Shown here: one piece after another, positions 1 to 9,900 of the stretch | Layout: the number at the start of each line of letters is the position of its first letter | How positions within the stretch are numbered: the stretch's first letter is position 1 | Assembly (NCBI GenBank): GCA_003142255.1 | Contig: PLLO01000014.1 | Location: forward strand, 299,228-363,227 | Length of the DNA: 64,000 nucleotides | Direction of reading: 5' to 3' | Source: Bacteroidales bacterium | GTDB lineage: Bacteria; Bacteroidota; Bacteroidia; Bacteroidales; VadinHA17 | The notes under the pieces: model-generated | Told to the model about the DNA's origin: nothing | What the model saw: the letters and a program-made list of their open reading frames with translations, nothing else | The model's database searches: none | Program-made: the position numbers and the translations under genes

Positions 1-117
1 AAGTCAATTACAAGTTTAGTGGTAGGGTTACTTCTTATTTGTGCTCTTTTATTTATTGACTGGCGTTCGCTAATCCAAAAGAAAAAATTTAAGTTGAAAT
101 TTAAGATATGGAAGTAA
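1..117 (+). CDS. C-terminal end of a membrane protein (partial, 5' end outside window)
   Basis: The first reading frame is open from base 1 to a TAA at 115-117 and encodes 38 residues. They contain one hydrophobic stretch (SLVVGLLLICALLFI) followed by a strongly basic tail (QKKKFKLKFKIWK). That is the usual look of a last transmembrane helix with a positively charged cytoplasmic end. No family can be named from so little. It could also be a chance open frame at the window edge. Confidence 0.45.
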   Translation, partial: KSITSLVVGLLLICALLFIDWRSLIQKKKFKLKFKIWK

Positions 118-439
118 AGAAAGGGGCGTTAGATACTCCTATCTTTAAGATATAAAAAAACTCGCTTAGAGATTAAATCAATACAATTTTCTGAAATTAT
201 TATTCTACTCCTTTGCAAGCACTTTGCCAAAGCCCACGCTAATCAATGCTAGAACCAAAGACTTGGTAAAGAGTTTGCAAAAACAACCATTTTTAATTTT
301 AAAATTTTCCCTCTTTTCCACGAATTAAATATAGGGATCTGCTACAGAACTAATTGTATGATAAAACCTGACTAATAAAAAGACAAATTATTAATAACAA
401 GACAACCCACAAGTACCGAGACAGGAAAAAATGCCAGCC
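118..439. other. Intergenic AT-rich stretch, nothing recognised
   Basis: About 320 bases between the membrane-protein tail and the first attC-like region. I see no convincing coding frame, tRNA, or strong hairpin here. Confidence 0.5.
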
Positions 440-700
440 CATAACACGGTCAGTTGGGGTAATTTGCTTGTCACAATATTTGCAAAGTAACCTTGACAGG
501 ATACAAAACGCTTAACCATTCTAATTATCTATCAACTATTTACTTGTACCGCGATCGCTAACTCCGTCGCACACCGTGATGGCAAATATTGCGCCATACC
601 GGCTTGCCACCGGGACAACTCCGTACCAACAACCGGGACAATCAACCGGATGGCTGCGCCGGTAACGCAAACTCCCTCAACTGCCGGGCCGTTATGTTGC
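440..700. repeat. attC-like region I (CATAACACGG ... CCGTTATGTTGC)
   Basis: The region opens with CATAACACGG at 440-449 and closes with CCGTTATGTTGC at 689-700, so its two ends are near reverse complements (CATAAC/GTTATG). The interior is much richer in G+C than the surroundings and contains ACCGTGAT and TTGCGCC motifs that recur in region II after the next gene. This resembles the imperfect inverted ends of integron attC sites, but it is longer (261 bp) than usual attC sites and lacks the canonical RYYYAAC/GTTRRRY core. A 62-codon minus-strand ORF here looks like a by-product of base composition. Confidence 0.45.
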
Positions 701-757
701 ATTCGGGCCTCGTGCTCCAATTAGAGGACATTTAGTTATCTTTATCAAAAAAAGCTG

Positions 758-1759
758 ATGGCCGAATCTGGAATCAAGATATTTCAAGCACAAGATGGCA
801 AAACCGAAATTCAGGTTGTCGTGCAGGCAGAATCCGTTTGGCTTTCTCAAAAACAAATGTCAGAGCTCTTCGAAAAAGATTCCGATACAATTGGACTTCA
901 TCTTCGGAACATTTATAAATCAAGAGAATTGGGAGAGAAAGCAACTACCGAGAAATACTCGGTAGTTCAAAAAGAGGGCGACAGGCAGGTAAAAAGGGCA
1001 ATTAAACTATATAACCTTGATGCAATAATATCGGTTGGGTATAGGGTCAATTCTAAACGAGGAGTACAATTCAGAATTTGGGCTACTCAAATTCTGAAAG
1101 ACTATTTAATTAATGGCTTTTCAATAAATGAAAAGAGATTAACTGCTCAAATAGAACAACTTAATTCCCTGAAAGAAACTGTACTTCTCCTTGGTAAAGT
1201 CACTGGCCAAAAAAGATTATCAACTGATGAATCTGAAGGACTAATAAAAATCATTACAGATTATGCTTACGCTCTGGACGTCCTTGATCAATATGATTAT
1301 CAGAACTTAAAGATCACAGACACTTCAGGTAAAGAAATATACAAGGTCTCCTATCAAGAGGCAATTCAAAGAATAACTGACCTGAGAAAGGTCTTCGGAA
1401 ATAGTCCGTTATTTGGAAAAGAGAAAGATGATTCATTTAAAAGTTCCATATCAACAATATATCAGACATTTGACAAAAAAGACCTTTATCCAAGCGTTGA
1501 AGAGAAAGCAGCGAATCTCTTATACCTCGTGACTAAAAATCACTCATTTGTTGATGGTAATAAAAGGATTGCCGCATTCCTATTTCTATATTTTCTCGAA
1601 AGAAACAAACTCCTCTTTACATCAAATGGAGAAAAACGGATACCTGACAACGCTCTTGTAGCCTTGACCCTGATGATAGCAGTCAGCCAACCGAATGAAA
1701 AGGATACTATGATTAAGGTGATTGTCAATCTGATTAATAAAAAAATAAACGCAACATAA
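758..1759 (+). CDS. RhuM-family protein with C-terminal Doc/Fic domain
   Basis: This 333-residue protein has two parts. The N-terminal ~150 residues match the RhuM virulence-protein family, with conserved blocks such as VWLSQKQMSELF and YNLDAIISVGYRVNS. The C-terminal ~140 residues are a Fic/Doc fold with the motif HSFVDGNKR starting at H262. The lysine in the place of the second glycine (GNK rather than GNG) is the Doc pattern, and Doc phosphorylates EF-Tu instead of adding AMP. The activity here is inferred. No separate antitoxin gene is adjacent, so the RhuM part or an internal helix may restrain it. No strong ribosome binding site precedes the ATG, as is common in Bacteroidota. The TAA stop lies inside the GCAACATAACACGG motif that begins attC-like region II, suggesting the gene moves as a cassette. 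Confidence 0.85.
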   Translation: MAESGIKIFQAQDGKTEIQVVVQAESVWLSQKQMSELFEKDSDTIGLHLRNIYKSRELGEKATTEKYSVVQKEGDRQVKRAIKLYNLDAIISVGYRVNSKRGVQFRIWATQILKDYLINGFSINEKRLTAQIEQLNSLKETVLLLGKVTGQKRLSTDESEGLIKIITDYAYALDVLDQYDYQNLKITDTSGKEIYKVSYQEAIQRITDLRKVFGNSPLFGKEKDDSFKSSISTIYQTFDKKDLYPSVEEKAANLLYLVTKNHSFVDGNKRIAAFLFLYFLERNKLLFTSNGEKRIPDNALVALTLMIAVSQPNEKDTMIKVIVNLINKKINAT

Positions 1760-2127
1760 CACGGACAATAAAGGTTATACGCCCAGCCTCCGCCAAGGCT
1801 ACGGCTGGCACTGTTGTCACGGTTTTTGCAAACCGTTCCTGCTCTCAAGAGAGCTCAGTATAAGGGGACATCACCGTGATTGCGCCGCTGCTCTCAACCA
1901 AACCCTTTGTAAGGTGATAGGTGACCTGCTCTCAAAAACATTGTGCTGCAACACCTATAAACTTAAAAAGCTTGCAACTATATGGCAAAAACCGTTCCAA
2001 GCTTCGCTCCTTCCGGCTTCAAAGGGGGAAATCTCCCCCGGCCTTCACTCCTGACCGAACGACTGACATCGTTCAGTCAGGTGGACGCTCAGCAACGCTT
2101 ACGCTCTTTATTGCTTGGCCGTTAACC
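1751..2127. repeat. attC-like region II (GCAACATAACACGG ... GGCCGTTAACC)
   Basis: GCAACATAAC at 1751-1760 is the exact reverse complement of GTTATGTTGC closing region I at 691-700, and the region ends with GGCCGTTAACC at 2117-2127. Inside are three copies of CTGCTCTCAA (1839-1848, 1888-1897, 1926-1935) and the ACCGTGAT/TTGCGCC motifs shared with region I. The region is non-coding as far as I can tell; a plus-strand ORF of 81 codons crosses it but looks like a shadow of the GC-rich repeats. Together with region I it brackets the RhuM-Doc gene. Confidence 0.45.
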
Positions 2128-2190
2128 AATTTAACTGAAAAAGGCCGTACTTCTAGACTGTATTAGGGATTTTTAAAAGGCTAAAGGATA

Positions 2191-2228
2191 AACCTCCGCA
2201 TCTGAAATAGTTGCGGAGGTTTTCTTTT
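2191..2228 (+). terminator. Rho-independent terminator, plus-strand direction
   Basis: AACCTCCGCA (2191-2200) pairs perfectly with TGCGGAGGTT (2212-2221) around an 11-base loop, and TTCTTTTA follows on the plus strand. It would end plus-strand transcription from the RhuM-Doc cassette. The same stem lies 18 bases past the stop of the minus-strand HTH gene and may act in both directions, although the minus-strand U-tract is weak. Confidence 0.75.
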
Positions 2229-2238
2229 ATATCAGGGT

Positions 2239-2532
2239 TTACGCCCTTCGGATTCTGTCAGATTTTCTTCCAGTATACCCTGATTCAAAAAGCTTTAAAA
2301 TATCGCTTCTCTTGTAGAAGAATTTTTTTCCTCCAGGAGGTGGCGAAAAAGGAAGTTTCTCGTCATCCCGTAAAGTTTGCAGTGTTCTTTCACTGCATTT
2401 AAGGATCTTCATAGTCTCTTCCTTGTCAACCCATTCGATTAAGTCAATGGCATTGCTTTTTTGAGTTTCAAGAAGTGTATCCACTTTCTCAGTCAACTCA
2501 TCGAGCTTTTGTAAAACTTCATCTTGATACAT
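2239..2532 (-). CDS. Small helix-turn-helix (MerR/excisionase-type) DNA-binding protein
   Basis: The 97-residue product starts with a short coiled-coil-like segment (DEVLQKLDELTEKVDTLLE) and continues with a winged HTH of the HTH_17 or excisionase type: WVDKEETMKILKCSERTLQ, then RDDEKLPFSP and a wing YKRSDILKLFES. Proteins like this accompany conjugative and mobilisable elements of Bacteroidota and act as recombination directionality factors or repressors. The usual context (mobilisation or integrase genes) is missing, but a tRNA relic and ordered repeats lie just upstream. I infer it is a leftover of an integrated element. Confidence 0.75.
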   Translation of the reverse strand: MYQDEVLQKLDELTEKVDTLLETQKSNAIDLIEWVDKEETMKILKCSERTLQTLRDDEKLPFSPPPGGKKFFYKRSDILKLFESGYTGRKSDRIRRA

Positions 2533-2620
2533 TTTTGTTTTGTAATTAGATGGTTCAGCTACACCATGATAATTGCAATGATATTAAACGCTATCAATGT
2601 ACCAAAGGAAATTTTGTAAA

Positions 2621-2749
2621 ATTTCTTTCTGCAAAAGATTTATTTCTTTCTGCAACATTTTATTTATTTCTGCAATTCACTATAAAAATGAGGTTTATTA
2701 TCACTCCCATCCTTGCATAAAATCGCTTGGAACCTCATTTTGCAGAAAT
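2621..2749. repeat. Three iterated TTTCTTTCTGCAA-type repeats plus inverted copy
   Basis: Copies of the TTTCTTTCTGCAA motif end at 2634, 2655 and 2675 (the third reads TTTATTTCTGCAA), so they are spaced 21 and 20 bp apart, about two helical turns. The exact inverse TTGCAGAAAT follows at 2740-2749. A second inverted pair, AAAATGAGGTT (2685-2695) and AACCTCATTTT (2731-2741), is nested with it. Such an arrangement upstream of an HTH gene suggests an operator, an excisionase/integrase arm-site set, or an iteron origin. Confidence 0.6.
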
Positions 2750-2856
2750 GAATGAGAAGACTATCTTCTAAGTTAGAAGGACAGGTGAACCATTAGGTGT
2801 ACTTGATTAATAAAATATTATAATTGGCTGGTTACCTAATTATTGTAAACCAGGTT

Positions 2857-2917
2857 CGGGAGGAGGCAGAACTTGTATGGGTGCAAGAGGTCGTCCGTTC
2901 AAGTTGGATCACTCCGA
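2857..2917 (+). pseudogene. Decayed tRNA-Pro(GGG)
   Basis: The 3' two-thirds of a tRNA is recognisable. There is an anticodon arm CTTGT-ATGGGT-GCAAG (2872-2887), then AGGTC, a T-arm GTCCG-TTCAAGT-TGGAT, and a 3' acceptor strand CACTCCG with discriminator A. The anticodon-arm text is very like bacterial tRNA-Pro with a GGG anticodon, but the loop is one base short, the D-arm is almost gone, and the acceptor pairs only about five of seven. It cannot be functional. tRNA genes are common integration targets, so this may be an attachment-site scar. Confidence 0.6.
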
Positions 2918-3084
2918 ATTAAGAAAAGAAGAGGCTTTCAGAATATTTGGAAACCTCTTTTATTTTGTCTGGTTTTATAAGGTCTTTCAACCGGTTGTAA
3001 CTTCCAAAGGTTATGGATAAGAAAAAAACTTAACAAATGAATATTAAGGGATTTTATGCTTTTAATCAAATGTTTTCTTTTTTC

Positions 3085-4071
3085 CTATCTCCGGGTCCAC
3101 TCTTTAACAGATGGTTCCTGCAAATTAAGAGACTTAAAAATATTTTCTTTTGTATATTTCCTGGCTTCCTTTTCTGAAAGCTGATGGCACCAATCAACAC
3201 GTGCCGATGTTCTGGCACCTGGTCCGGTATTTCCATATTCGGCAAAGAATGCAGTCTTCTCACGTGCAGGGCTTGACCAATTGTCCCATCCGACTGCAAG
3301 AATGTGACTACCTAATCTGCAATTAAGAAAAGCGACCCTGGCATAATCCCTCCAGGGACGCCCAAGATAAACCTTGTTTATCCCTGTATCAGCAGTAAGT
3401 TCGCAATTCAGGAATATAAAGCCAAAAGGTTTTCCATCTGGAGTGCTTGCAGCAGTAATATATGAATTGCTTTTACTATGGATTTTGCAAAAATCAAAAA
3501 TAGCTGTAGCTGCACCAAAAATAAAATCTGTTGTACCTTCAATATAACATGAATCAAAATATTGCCGAGTATTTTGTCCGGCAACGTATAGAGTGTCCTG
3601 GTTCCCCAAAAAACGGCAGTTTTTAAAAGTACAACGATCTCCCTCGATATGCAAGGCAACCGCTTGTCCAACAGGACCTGATGTATTCTCTATAGTAAGA
3701 TTTTCTGCATAAAAATCATTACCTTCAACCAGCAAAGTATAAGTAAAAAATGTACTATTCCTTCCACGGTTGATCTTATTAAAATAGTCGTCATATGAAA
3801 TGATCGTATGTTCCATACTTTCGCCAATAAACGAGAGTTTGTTATTCCAGGCAGGAACTTGTACTTTTTCTTTATAAACACCATTTTTAATAAAAATTAA
3901 AATTCTTTTATCCGGGAAGCATCTGCAAACTTCAATTGCCGACTGAATACTTTTATAATCACCGCTTCCATCAAGGGCTACAATAATGTCATAGGTTCCG
4001 ATAGCGTTTGTCCGGACTGTTATCATCAGAAATAAAAGAATTGATACTCTCAGCCTTTTTAGAATCAACAT
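3085..4071 (-). CDS. Pectin methylesterase (carbohydrate esterase family 8)
   Basis: This 328-residue secreted enzyme should remove methyl esters from homogalacturonan so that lyases or polygalacturonases can act. The pattern of family CE8 is clear: GQAVAL, NQDTLY with an aspartate at D159, EGTTDFIFG with the likely nucleophile at D182, and LGRPWRDYARV near residue 238 supplying the arginine. An N-terminal hydrophobic segment (LRVSILLFLMITVRTNA) is a signal peptide. It is the last gene of the minus-strand series sigma, FecR, SusC, SusD, esterase, CE8, starting 72 bases after the esterase stop. That context makes pectin the likely substrate of the whole locus. Confidence 0.92.
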   Translation of the reverse strand: MLILKRLRVSILLFLMITVRTNAIGTYDIIVALDGSGDYKSIQSAIEVCRCFPDKRILIFIKNGVYKEKVQVPAWNNKLSFIGESMEHTIISYDDYFNKINRGRNSTFFTYTLLVEGNDFYAENLTIENTSGPVGQAVALHIEGDRCTFKNCRFLGNQDTLYVAGQNTRQYFDSCYIEGTTDFIFGAATAIFDFCKIHSKSNSYITAASTPDGKPFGFIFLNCELTADTGINKVYLGRPWRDYARVAFLNCRLGSHILAVGWDNWSSPAREKTAFFAEYGNTGPGARTSARVDWCHQLSEKEARKYTKENIFKSLNLQEPSVKEWTRR

Positions 4072-4143
4072 TTTGAACTTTTTTAAGGTTACTAATTCTG
4101 TTTCAGTTAGCTCCCTGGTATAATAAATTTTAAAATCCCGAAA

Positions 4144-5154
4144 CTATTTTAGTATTTTGGTTAAGAAATCTGTGGCATAATCCACTGTTTGTTCAAACCA
4201 GGGGTGGAATAAACAAAAGGGATGTGGCGAATCGGGAATAGTATGAACTTCTGTGTAAATATTTAGATGTCTCATCATGTCGATCATTTCATCCCTACCC
4301 GCGTGAAACCTGGGAAGAGAACTGTTAATAAAACATATTGGCACTGACTTAGTATTCACCCAGAAAATAGCCGAAGCTTCTTTCCATATTTCAGGCTTTT
4401 CCTCGTAAGAACCTCCCAGCCAGACAACATCACATGTGTTTGGTTCACGAACAAGGTTCAAGGACCAGGGAGCCAGAAAATCCAGTATTCCATCAATATC
4501 AACAATTGCCTGAACATCGCTGTTGAAATTTTCGTTGATTTTATAACCTTCGAATTTTTTTACGCCGTTTGTCATTCCTGTTAATGCTGCTAGTTGTCCG
4601 CCTGCTGAAAATCCAAGAATGGCTATATGGTCCGGATCAATGCTATACTTGACAGCATTAGCCCGCATCCATCTTATTGAGGCTTTTATATCATAAATTG
4701 CAGCAGGGTATAAAGCTTCCGGAGAAAGCCTGTATTCCACCGTTGCAGCAACAAATCCCCTGGAGGCCAATTGCTGGGCCAAAGGTACATGTTGCGACCT
4801 GTTTCCTGATATCCAGCCACCACCATGAACAATAATTATCCCAGGATACCTACCTGATTTTTCAGGCTTGAATATATCAAGATGTAAGTCTCTTGTTCCA
4901 TATGGTGTATCAGGAAGGGTTGCATAAATCACATTTGATTCTCCAATTACTCCTTCTGGTAAACCAGGTTTTACAATAACGGCATTTGGAAAATCCTTCC
5001 TTATTTGAAACCATGCACTGCTGGTTGTAAAAGAAGTATCGAATTGGATGACAGTTCTTTTTGCTGACTGAGCAAATGAAGCTTGAAAACTGAAGTTCAA
5101 AAAAAGAATAACCACAGCTATTTCTATAGATCTGAATGTCTTATAATGAATCAT
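4144..5154 (-). CDS. Secreted alpha/beta-hydrolase, carbohydrate esterase-like
   Basis: An esterase of the hormone-sensitive-lipase/BD-FAE type. The oxyanion motif HGGGW is followed by the nucleophile elbow GFSAGG (serine near residue 181) and a late histidine in SPHPF. I chose the ATG at 5152-5154 because the next residues (IHYKTFRSIEIAVVILFLNF) form a signal peptide ending in SFA/Q; a longer open frame to 5259 adds 35 residues with no signal character. It probably removes acetyl or similar groups from pectic oligosaccharides, working with the CE8 enzyme encoded downstream. The substrate is inferred from context only. Confidence 0.85.
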   Translation of the reverse strand: MIHYKTFRSIEIAVVILFLNFSFQASFAQSAKRTVIQFDTSFTTSSAWFQIRKDFPNAVIVKPGLPEGVIGESNVIYATLPDTPYGTRDLHLDIFKPEKSGRYPGIIIVHGGGWISGNRSQHVPLAQQLASRGFVAATVEYRLSPEALYPAAIYDIKASIRWMRANAVKYSIDPDHIAILGFSAGGQLAALTGMTNGVKKFEGYKINENFNSDVQAIVDIDGILDFLAPWSLNLVREPNTCDVVWLGGSYEEKPEIWKEASAIFWVNTKSVPICFINSSLPRFHAGRDEMIDMMRHLNIYTEVHTIPDSPHPFCLFHPWFEQTVDYATDFLTKILK

Positions 5155-5274
5155 TGCATTTGATTTGAGTAGATTTGTGTTGAATAATAATTGTTTACTT
5201 TGGGTGAAAAAGGGCAGGCTCCCGGAATACTGTCCGGGAACCTGCATACAAACTACCACCTAACCTACTCTAAC

Positions 5275-6906
5275 CTAATAACCTGTATTTTGTTTAAGAT
5301 TTGGGTTTTTATTGATTTCAGCAAGGGGAATTGGGAATAAATTTTTATTACTGCCATTAGGCGAATGAGACAACCACGATTTGGTTGTAAATACCCCAAA
5401 ACGAATCATATCTGTACGCCTGTGACCTTCAGCAGCAAACTCCCATCCTAGTTCATCAAGAAATCTACCATATTGAATATCATCACCCCCTTCGATTGTG
5501 GTAGTGAAATGGTTTTTCAATCCATATTGATAACCACTGCCCGAATTAAGCTGAGTGCCTGTTACTATAGCCAATGCTGGATCACTGAAATCACGTGAAC
5601 GAACTGCAGTTACAATTGTTGCAGCAGCATCTGCGTAACCTGTTCGTAGCAAACATTCAGCCTTCATCATTTGAATATCTGCATACCGGAATATAGGAAA
5701 ATCATTGCTCATGTTATTTGCATATGACAATGGTGCAATTTCCCATTTATTAATCCTGAAACTATGCACTTCCTGAGTTGAATCAATACCAGGTATTTCA
5801 TTGACAATTATTAGTGGCTTCCCTACCATTACACCATAGGCACATATTAAGGGAGTTCCGGTTGCAGAATATTGCTGTCCCATCATCCATCCGTCAGAAT
5901 ATCTTTTATCCTGTTTATTATAAGTATCAATAAACTGAGGAATAGCATTCAGACCACCCCATCCGCCATACTTTGTATTAAAAGTAAACTGATGTTGAGG
6001 TGTCATTGTCCATGCTGCTAGGCAGTTGCCTGTAGCATACACTTCATCGAAAGGTACTGCCCAAATGAGTTCTTTTGAATTCTGGTTCTGTTGTTTGAAA
6101 CAGTTTTTCTGAACAGCCTCTAAATAAAATTTCCCTGAATTTATGACGGAATCGCATGCAACAATACATTCATTCCAATGAGTTGTACCAGAATAAACTC
6201 CTGCATTCAGATACATTTTTGCAAGCAAAGCATAAGCGGCCCATTTATTATTGAATCTTCCATAGGTTGTTACATCACTGCTCCTGCTTAAGTAGGGGAT
6301 TGCGGTGGTTATTTCCGAAACAATAAAGTTATAAACGGCTGCCCTGTTGCTTTGCTCTGGTAAAAATCCAAGAGGCACATCAAACCTATCAACAACGGGT
6401 ACATTACCAAACAGATCACAAAGAACCCAGTAGTAAGAAGCTCTAAGAACTTTTAATTCACCTAAAACACTGTTTTTTGATGTTTCATCTACAGGTATTG
6501 TACCGGATTCAATCTGATAAATAATACGATTACAGTTTAAAATACCGGAATAGGAATATTTCCAGGCATCAACCATATGTGCTTGTTCTGAAGTCCATTT
6601 ATGTTCATGCATTCTGCGATGGGTTCCACCATCAACGAAACCATAGGGTTTAGCAGGTACAGCAAGTTCATCAGCACATATTTCCTGCGTTATAAATAAT
6701 CCCTGAGCTCCGGAAAAAAGTAAGTTCCTCCAGTCGGAATAAGCAGGACCAACCAAAGAGCCTATATCATCCTTTGTCGGGACAAATTTTGAAGCAACAA
6801 TATCAGAATAGGGGGTGTTTTCTAATTTGGTACAGGAGTTGAAGTATATAACTGCAACAGCACAAAGAGTACCAAAATACATTATATATGATCTTTTCTT
6901 TTTCAT
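5275..6906 (-). CDS. SusD/RagB-family outer-membrane glycan-binding lipoprotein
   Basis: A 543-residue SusD homologue. It begins with MKKKRSYIMYFGTLC and has a lipobox-like segment YFNSC near residue 25, so it should be anchored as a lipoprotein on the cell surface. Family blocks include EGHRRTDMIRFG near the C-terminus and an NPNLKQNTGY ending, the usual SusD terminus. It binds oligosaccharides and forms the lid of the SusC transporter encoded 14 bases upstream. Pectin fragments are the likely ligand given the adjacent CE8 gene. Confidence 0.93.
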   Translation of the reverse strand: MKKKRSYIMYFGTLCAVAVIYFNSCTKLENTPYSDIVASKFVPTKDDIGSLVGPAYSDWRNLLFSGAQGLFITQEICADELAVPAKPYGFVDGGTHRRMHEHKWTSEQAHMVDAWKYSYSGILNCNRIIYQIESGTIPVDETSKNSVLGELKVLRASYYWVLCDLFGNVPVVDRFDVPLGFLPEQSNRAAVYNFIVSEITTAIPYLSRSSDVTTYGRFNNKWAAYALLAKMYLNAGVYSGTTHWNECIVACDSVINSGKFYLEAVQKNCFKQQNQNSKELIWAVPFDEVYATGNCLAAWTMTPQHQFTFNTKYGGWGGLNAIPQFIDTYNKQDKRYSDGWMMGQQYSATGTPLICAYGVMVGKPLIIVNEIPGIDSTQEVHSFRINKWEIAPLSYANNMSNDFPIFRYADIQMMKAECLLRTGYADAAATIVTAVRSRDFSDPALAIVTGTQLNSGSGYQYGLKNHFTTTIEGGDDIQYGRFLDELGWEFAAEGHRRTDMIRFGVFTTKSWLSHSPNGSNKNLFPIPLAEINKNPNLKQNTGY

Positions 6907-6920
6907 GAGAATCCCTTTAA

Positions 6921-9900
6921 TTATTTAATAGTAAGTTTTAAGCCGAGAGTTAACACTCTTACAGATGGATACTTATCTCTATCATCGAGACCTGGATAAA
7001 GTCCAAGTCTGTTTACTTCTGGATCCATGCCTTTATATTTAGTAAAGCAAAGTGTATTTAATGAAGAGAAATACAAATAGGCAGATGAAATGTGTTTTAC
7101 CTTGGATAAATCGAAATTATAACCAACTGTTACATTATCAATTTTCCAGAAATCTCCATTTTCAACATAGTAACTGTTAAAATCAGGCATCACAGTTTTA
7201 TTTAAAACCGCTTTTCCAAATACTTTATCATAAGAGGAACTCAGCTGATTATAAAGTGTAAAACCGGGAAGTTCATAATACATGCGCTGGAAATCCAATA
7301 TCTGGTATTTAAAAGCGCCTCGCATGGTTATACTCAGATCCAGATTCCCAAAGCGAAAATTATTATTCCAGCCGGCATAAAATTTAGGTAACCCGTTGCC
7401 CAGTATTTTCTTATCTGCCTCAGTTCTTGCAGCCAGTAAAACAGAATTCCCGTTTTTATCTTCGTAAAGCCAGTTACCATCACTCGTGATATCAACAACC
7501 TTATATCCATAGAAATTCCCTATTGGTTCGCCAACCTGAATACGATGAGTGTACGTCTGAACAGGAGATCCTGTGTAACCAACATTAATAAAATCGTTAG
7601 TTACCTGATAAAGGTCGTTGGAAAGAGATGCCAGCACATTCTTGTTTGTTGAGAAACTAATACCTGATTTCCAGTCGAACTTATTGGTATGAACAGGTAC
7701 AAAGTTAAGTAGGATCTCAAGACCATTGTTTTTCATAACCCCCACATTTGCTGTTGTCGTAGTAAACAAGTTAGGAGGTGAAGGCACCTGATAATCATAA
7801 AGTAATCCCTCAGTTCTGCGAATGTAGTAATCGATATTACCGCTTATTAACCCCTTTAATATGCTAAAGTCCAATCCGAAATTTGTTTCCTTTTTAACTT
7901 CCCATTTCAAGTAGGGATTATCGTTACTAATTGGCCCCAAACTTGGAACGAATGCTCCATTTATGAGGAAAGATCCCTGAGTGTATCCCATGCGGCTAAG
8001 TCCAAGGAATAACGCATCAGGAGCTGTACCGGTTACTCCATAGCCTGCCCGAATTTTCAGATCATCCAAAAACTTGATATCTTTCATAAAGTTTTCCTTG
8101 TTGATCCTCCATCCAACAGAAACGGAGGGGAACATACCCCATGCGTTATTGGTGCCTACGAATTTTGAAGAGCCCTCATAACGAAGACTGGCCATTAACA
8201 GATATTTTTCTTTATAGTTATAAGTTATTCTGCCGAAGAAGCCAATTAAGTTTGAGGCTGTCTTGCTGCTGGATAGGGTTGCTTTTCCTGCTCCTAAAGC
8301 CATCCCAACACCAATGTTATCGGCATATGAGAAGTTTCCTGCCGGAAAATCATAATTTTTCATGTAACCATATTCATAGACATTATCCTGGTAACTGTAT
8401 CCGGCCAGTGCTGAAAAATTATGAAATTCAATAGACTTACTGTATTCAGCTGTTAATTCCATAAGTCGATCAACAGATTGTGCATTGCTTTTAATAGCCA
8501 AACCATTCAGGTTATCTCGTATGGTCGAAATGTTATTTTTAGATTCAGAATAACCATATACGTTATTAAATTTACTACGTGAAACCAAAGCCTTAAGCCT
8601 TAATCCCGTAACTGGCTCCCATGTTACATTACCGCTCAAGCGGGTTGTTTGAGATTGATTCTGGCCTGTAGATTCATTTAATAATGATACCGGGTTTTCA
8701 TAATAAGCAATCCCTGGTTGTTCAAACCATGTTCCATCAGGATTCTTAATTGGAGCTGTCGGATTTCGTATAAAAGCATTTCTAAAGATAGTGTTGTCAA
8801 AGCTTGTCCCGTCGCCCAGACTGCTATATTGATTGTCTGTGTTTATGAAATTAAAATTCATTTTCAGTTTGTCATCAAACATATTATGATTCACATCGAA
8901 CCTTCCGTTAATAGTTTGATTCTCAGATTTAATAAAAACGCCTTCATTATAACGATAACTTACAGTTCCCAGGTAATTGGTTTTGGTATTACCTCCTCTA
9001 ATAGTCAGATTATGTGAATGGCTTACAGGCAAATTACGGCTCACTTCTTTCATCCAGTCAGTGTTACTGCCTAAATCCTGGAATGCTGTTCCCTCTGCCA
9101 GCCGGGCCCTATATTCTGCTGCAGTCAGCATCTTCGGGAGATTAACAAAACTTTGTGTGCTCACATAAGTATTATATTCCAGTGATGGGGCAATTTCACC
9201 GTTTGCTCTTTTTGTTGTAATCAGGATAACCCCGTTTGTCCCCCGTGTACCATATATAGCAGCAGCAGACCCATCTTTCAATACACCGATGTTTTCAATA
9301 TCTTCAGGTGCAACTGTGTACATGTCTCCCGGAATCCCATCCACCAGGATCAAGGGTTGAACACTTGTTGCAAGAGTAGCGGTTCCCCTAAGAAGAAATT
9401 GAGAGGAAGTAGTCGGATCGCCACTTGGAGTGCTGATAGATAAGCCTGCCACTTTACCCTGCATTAATTGTACAGCATCCTTGACAGCACCATGGATCAG
9501 GTTTTCTGACTTTACATTAACTATAGCACTTGTAACTTCTGATTTTTTTTGTGTACCGTAGCCTACAACAATTATTTCATCCAGTTCAGTTGCTGCCTCC
9601 TCCATAACCACATTAATTGCACTTTGTCCCTTTACTTCGATTTCCTGACTTTTCATTCCAATGAAAGAAAAGATGAGAATTGCATTCCCTGAAACACCTG
9701 TAAGAATGTATTTACCCTCATTATCAGTTATTGTACCAATAACATTAGAATTCTTCACAGTAACCGTTGCCCCTGCTACAGGTTGTCCAGACTTATCGGT
9801 TACTTTTCCCGAAATGGACTGCTGGGGAGATTCTTCGGATTCCATCAGACTTTTTGGTGAAAGAATTATCTGCCTGTTCATAAGAATATAAGTAACCTGC

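Noticed and set aside
532..720. 62-codon minus-strand ORF in the GC-rich region before the RhuM-Doc gene
   Set aside because: It is confined to attC-like region I, where G+C is high and stops are rare, and its peptide shows no family features.
1540..1848. 102-codon minus-strand ORF under the RhuM-Doc gene
   Set aside because: It is antisense to the Doc motif and has no recognisable domain.
1921..2166. 81-codon plus-strand ORF
   Set aside because: It lies in the second attC-like region and its composition follows the repeats.
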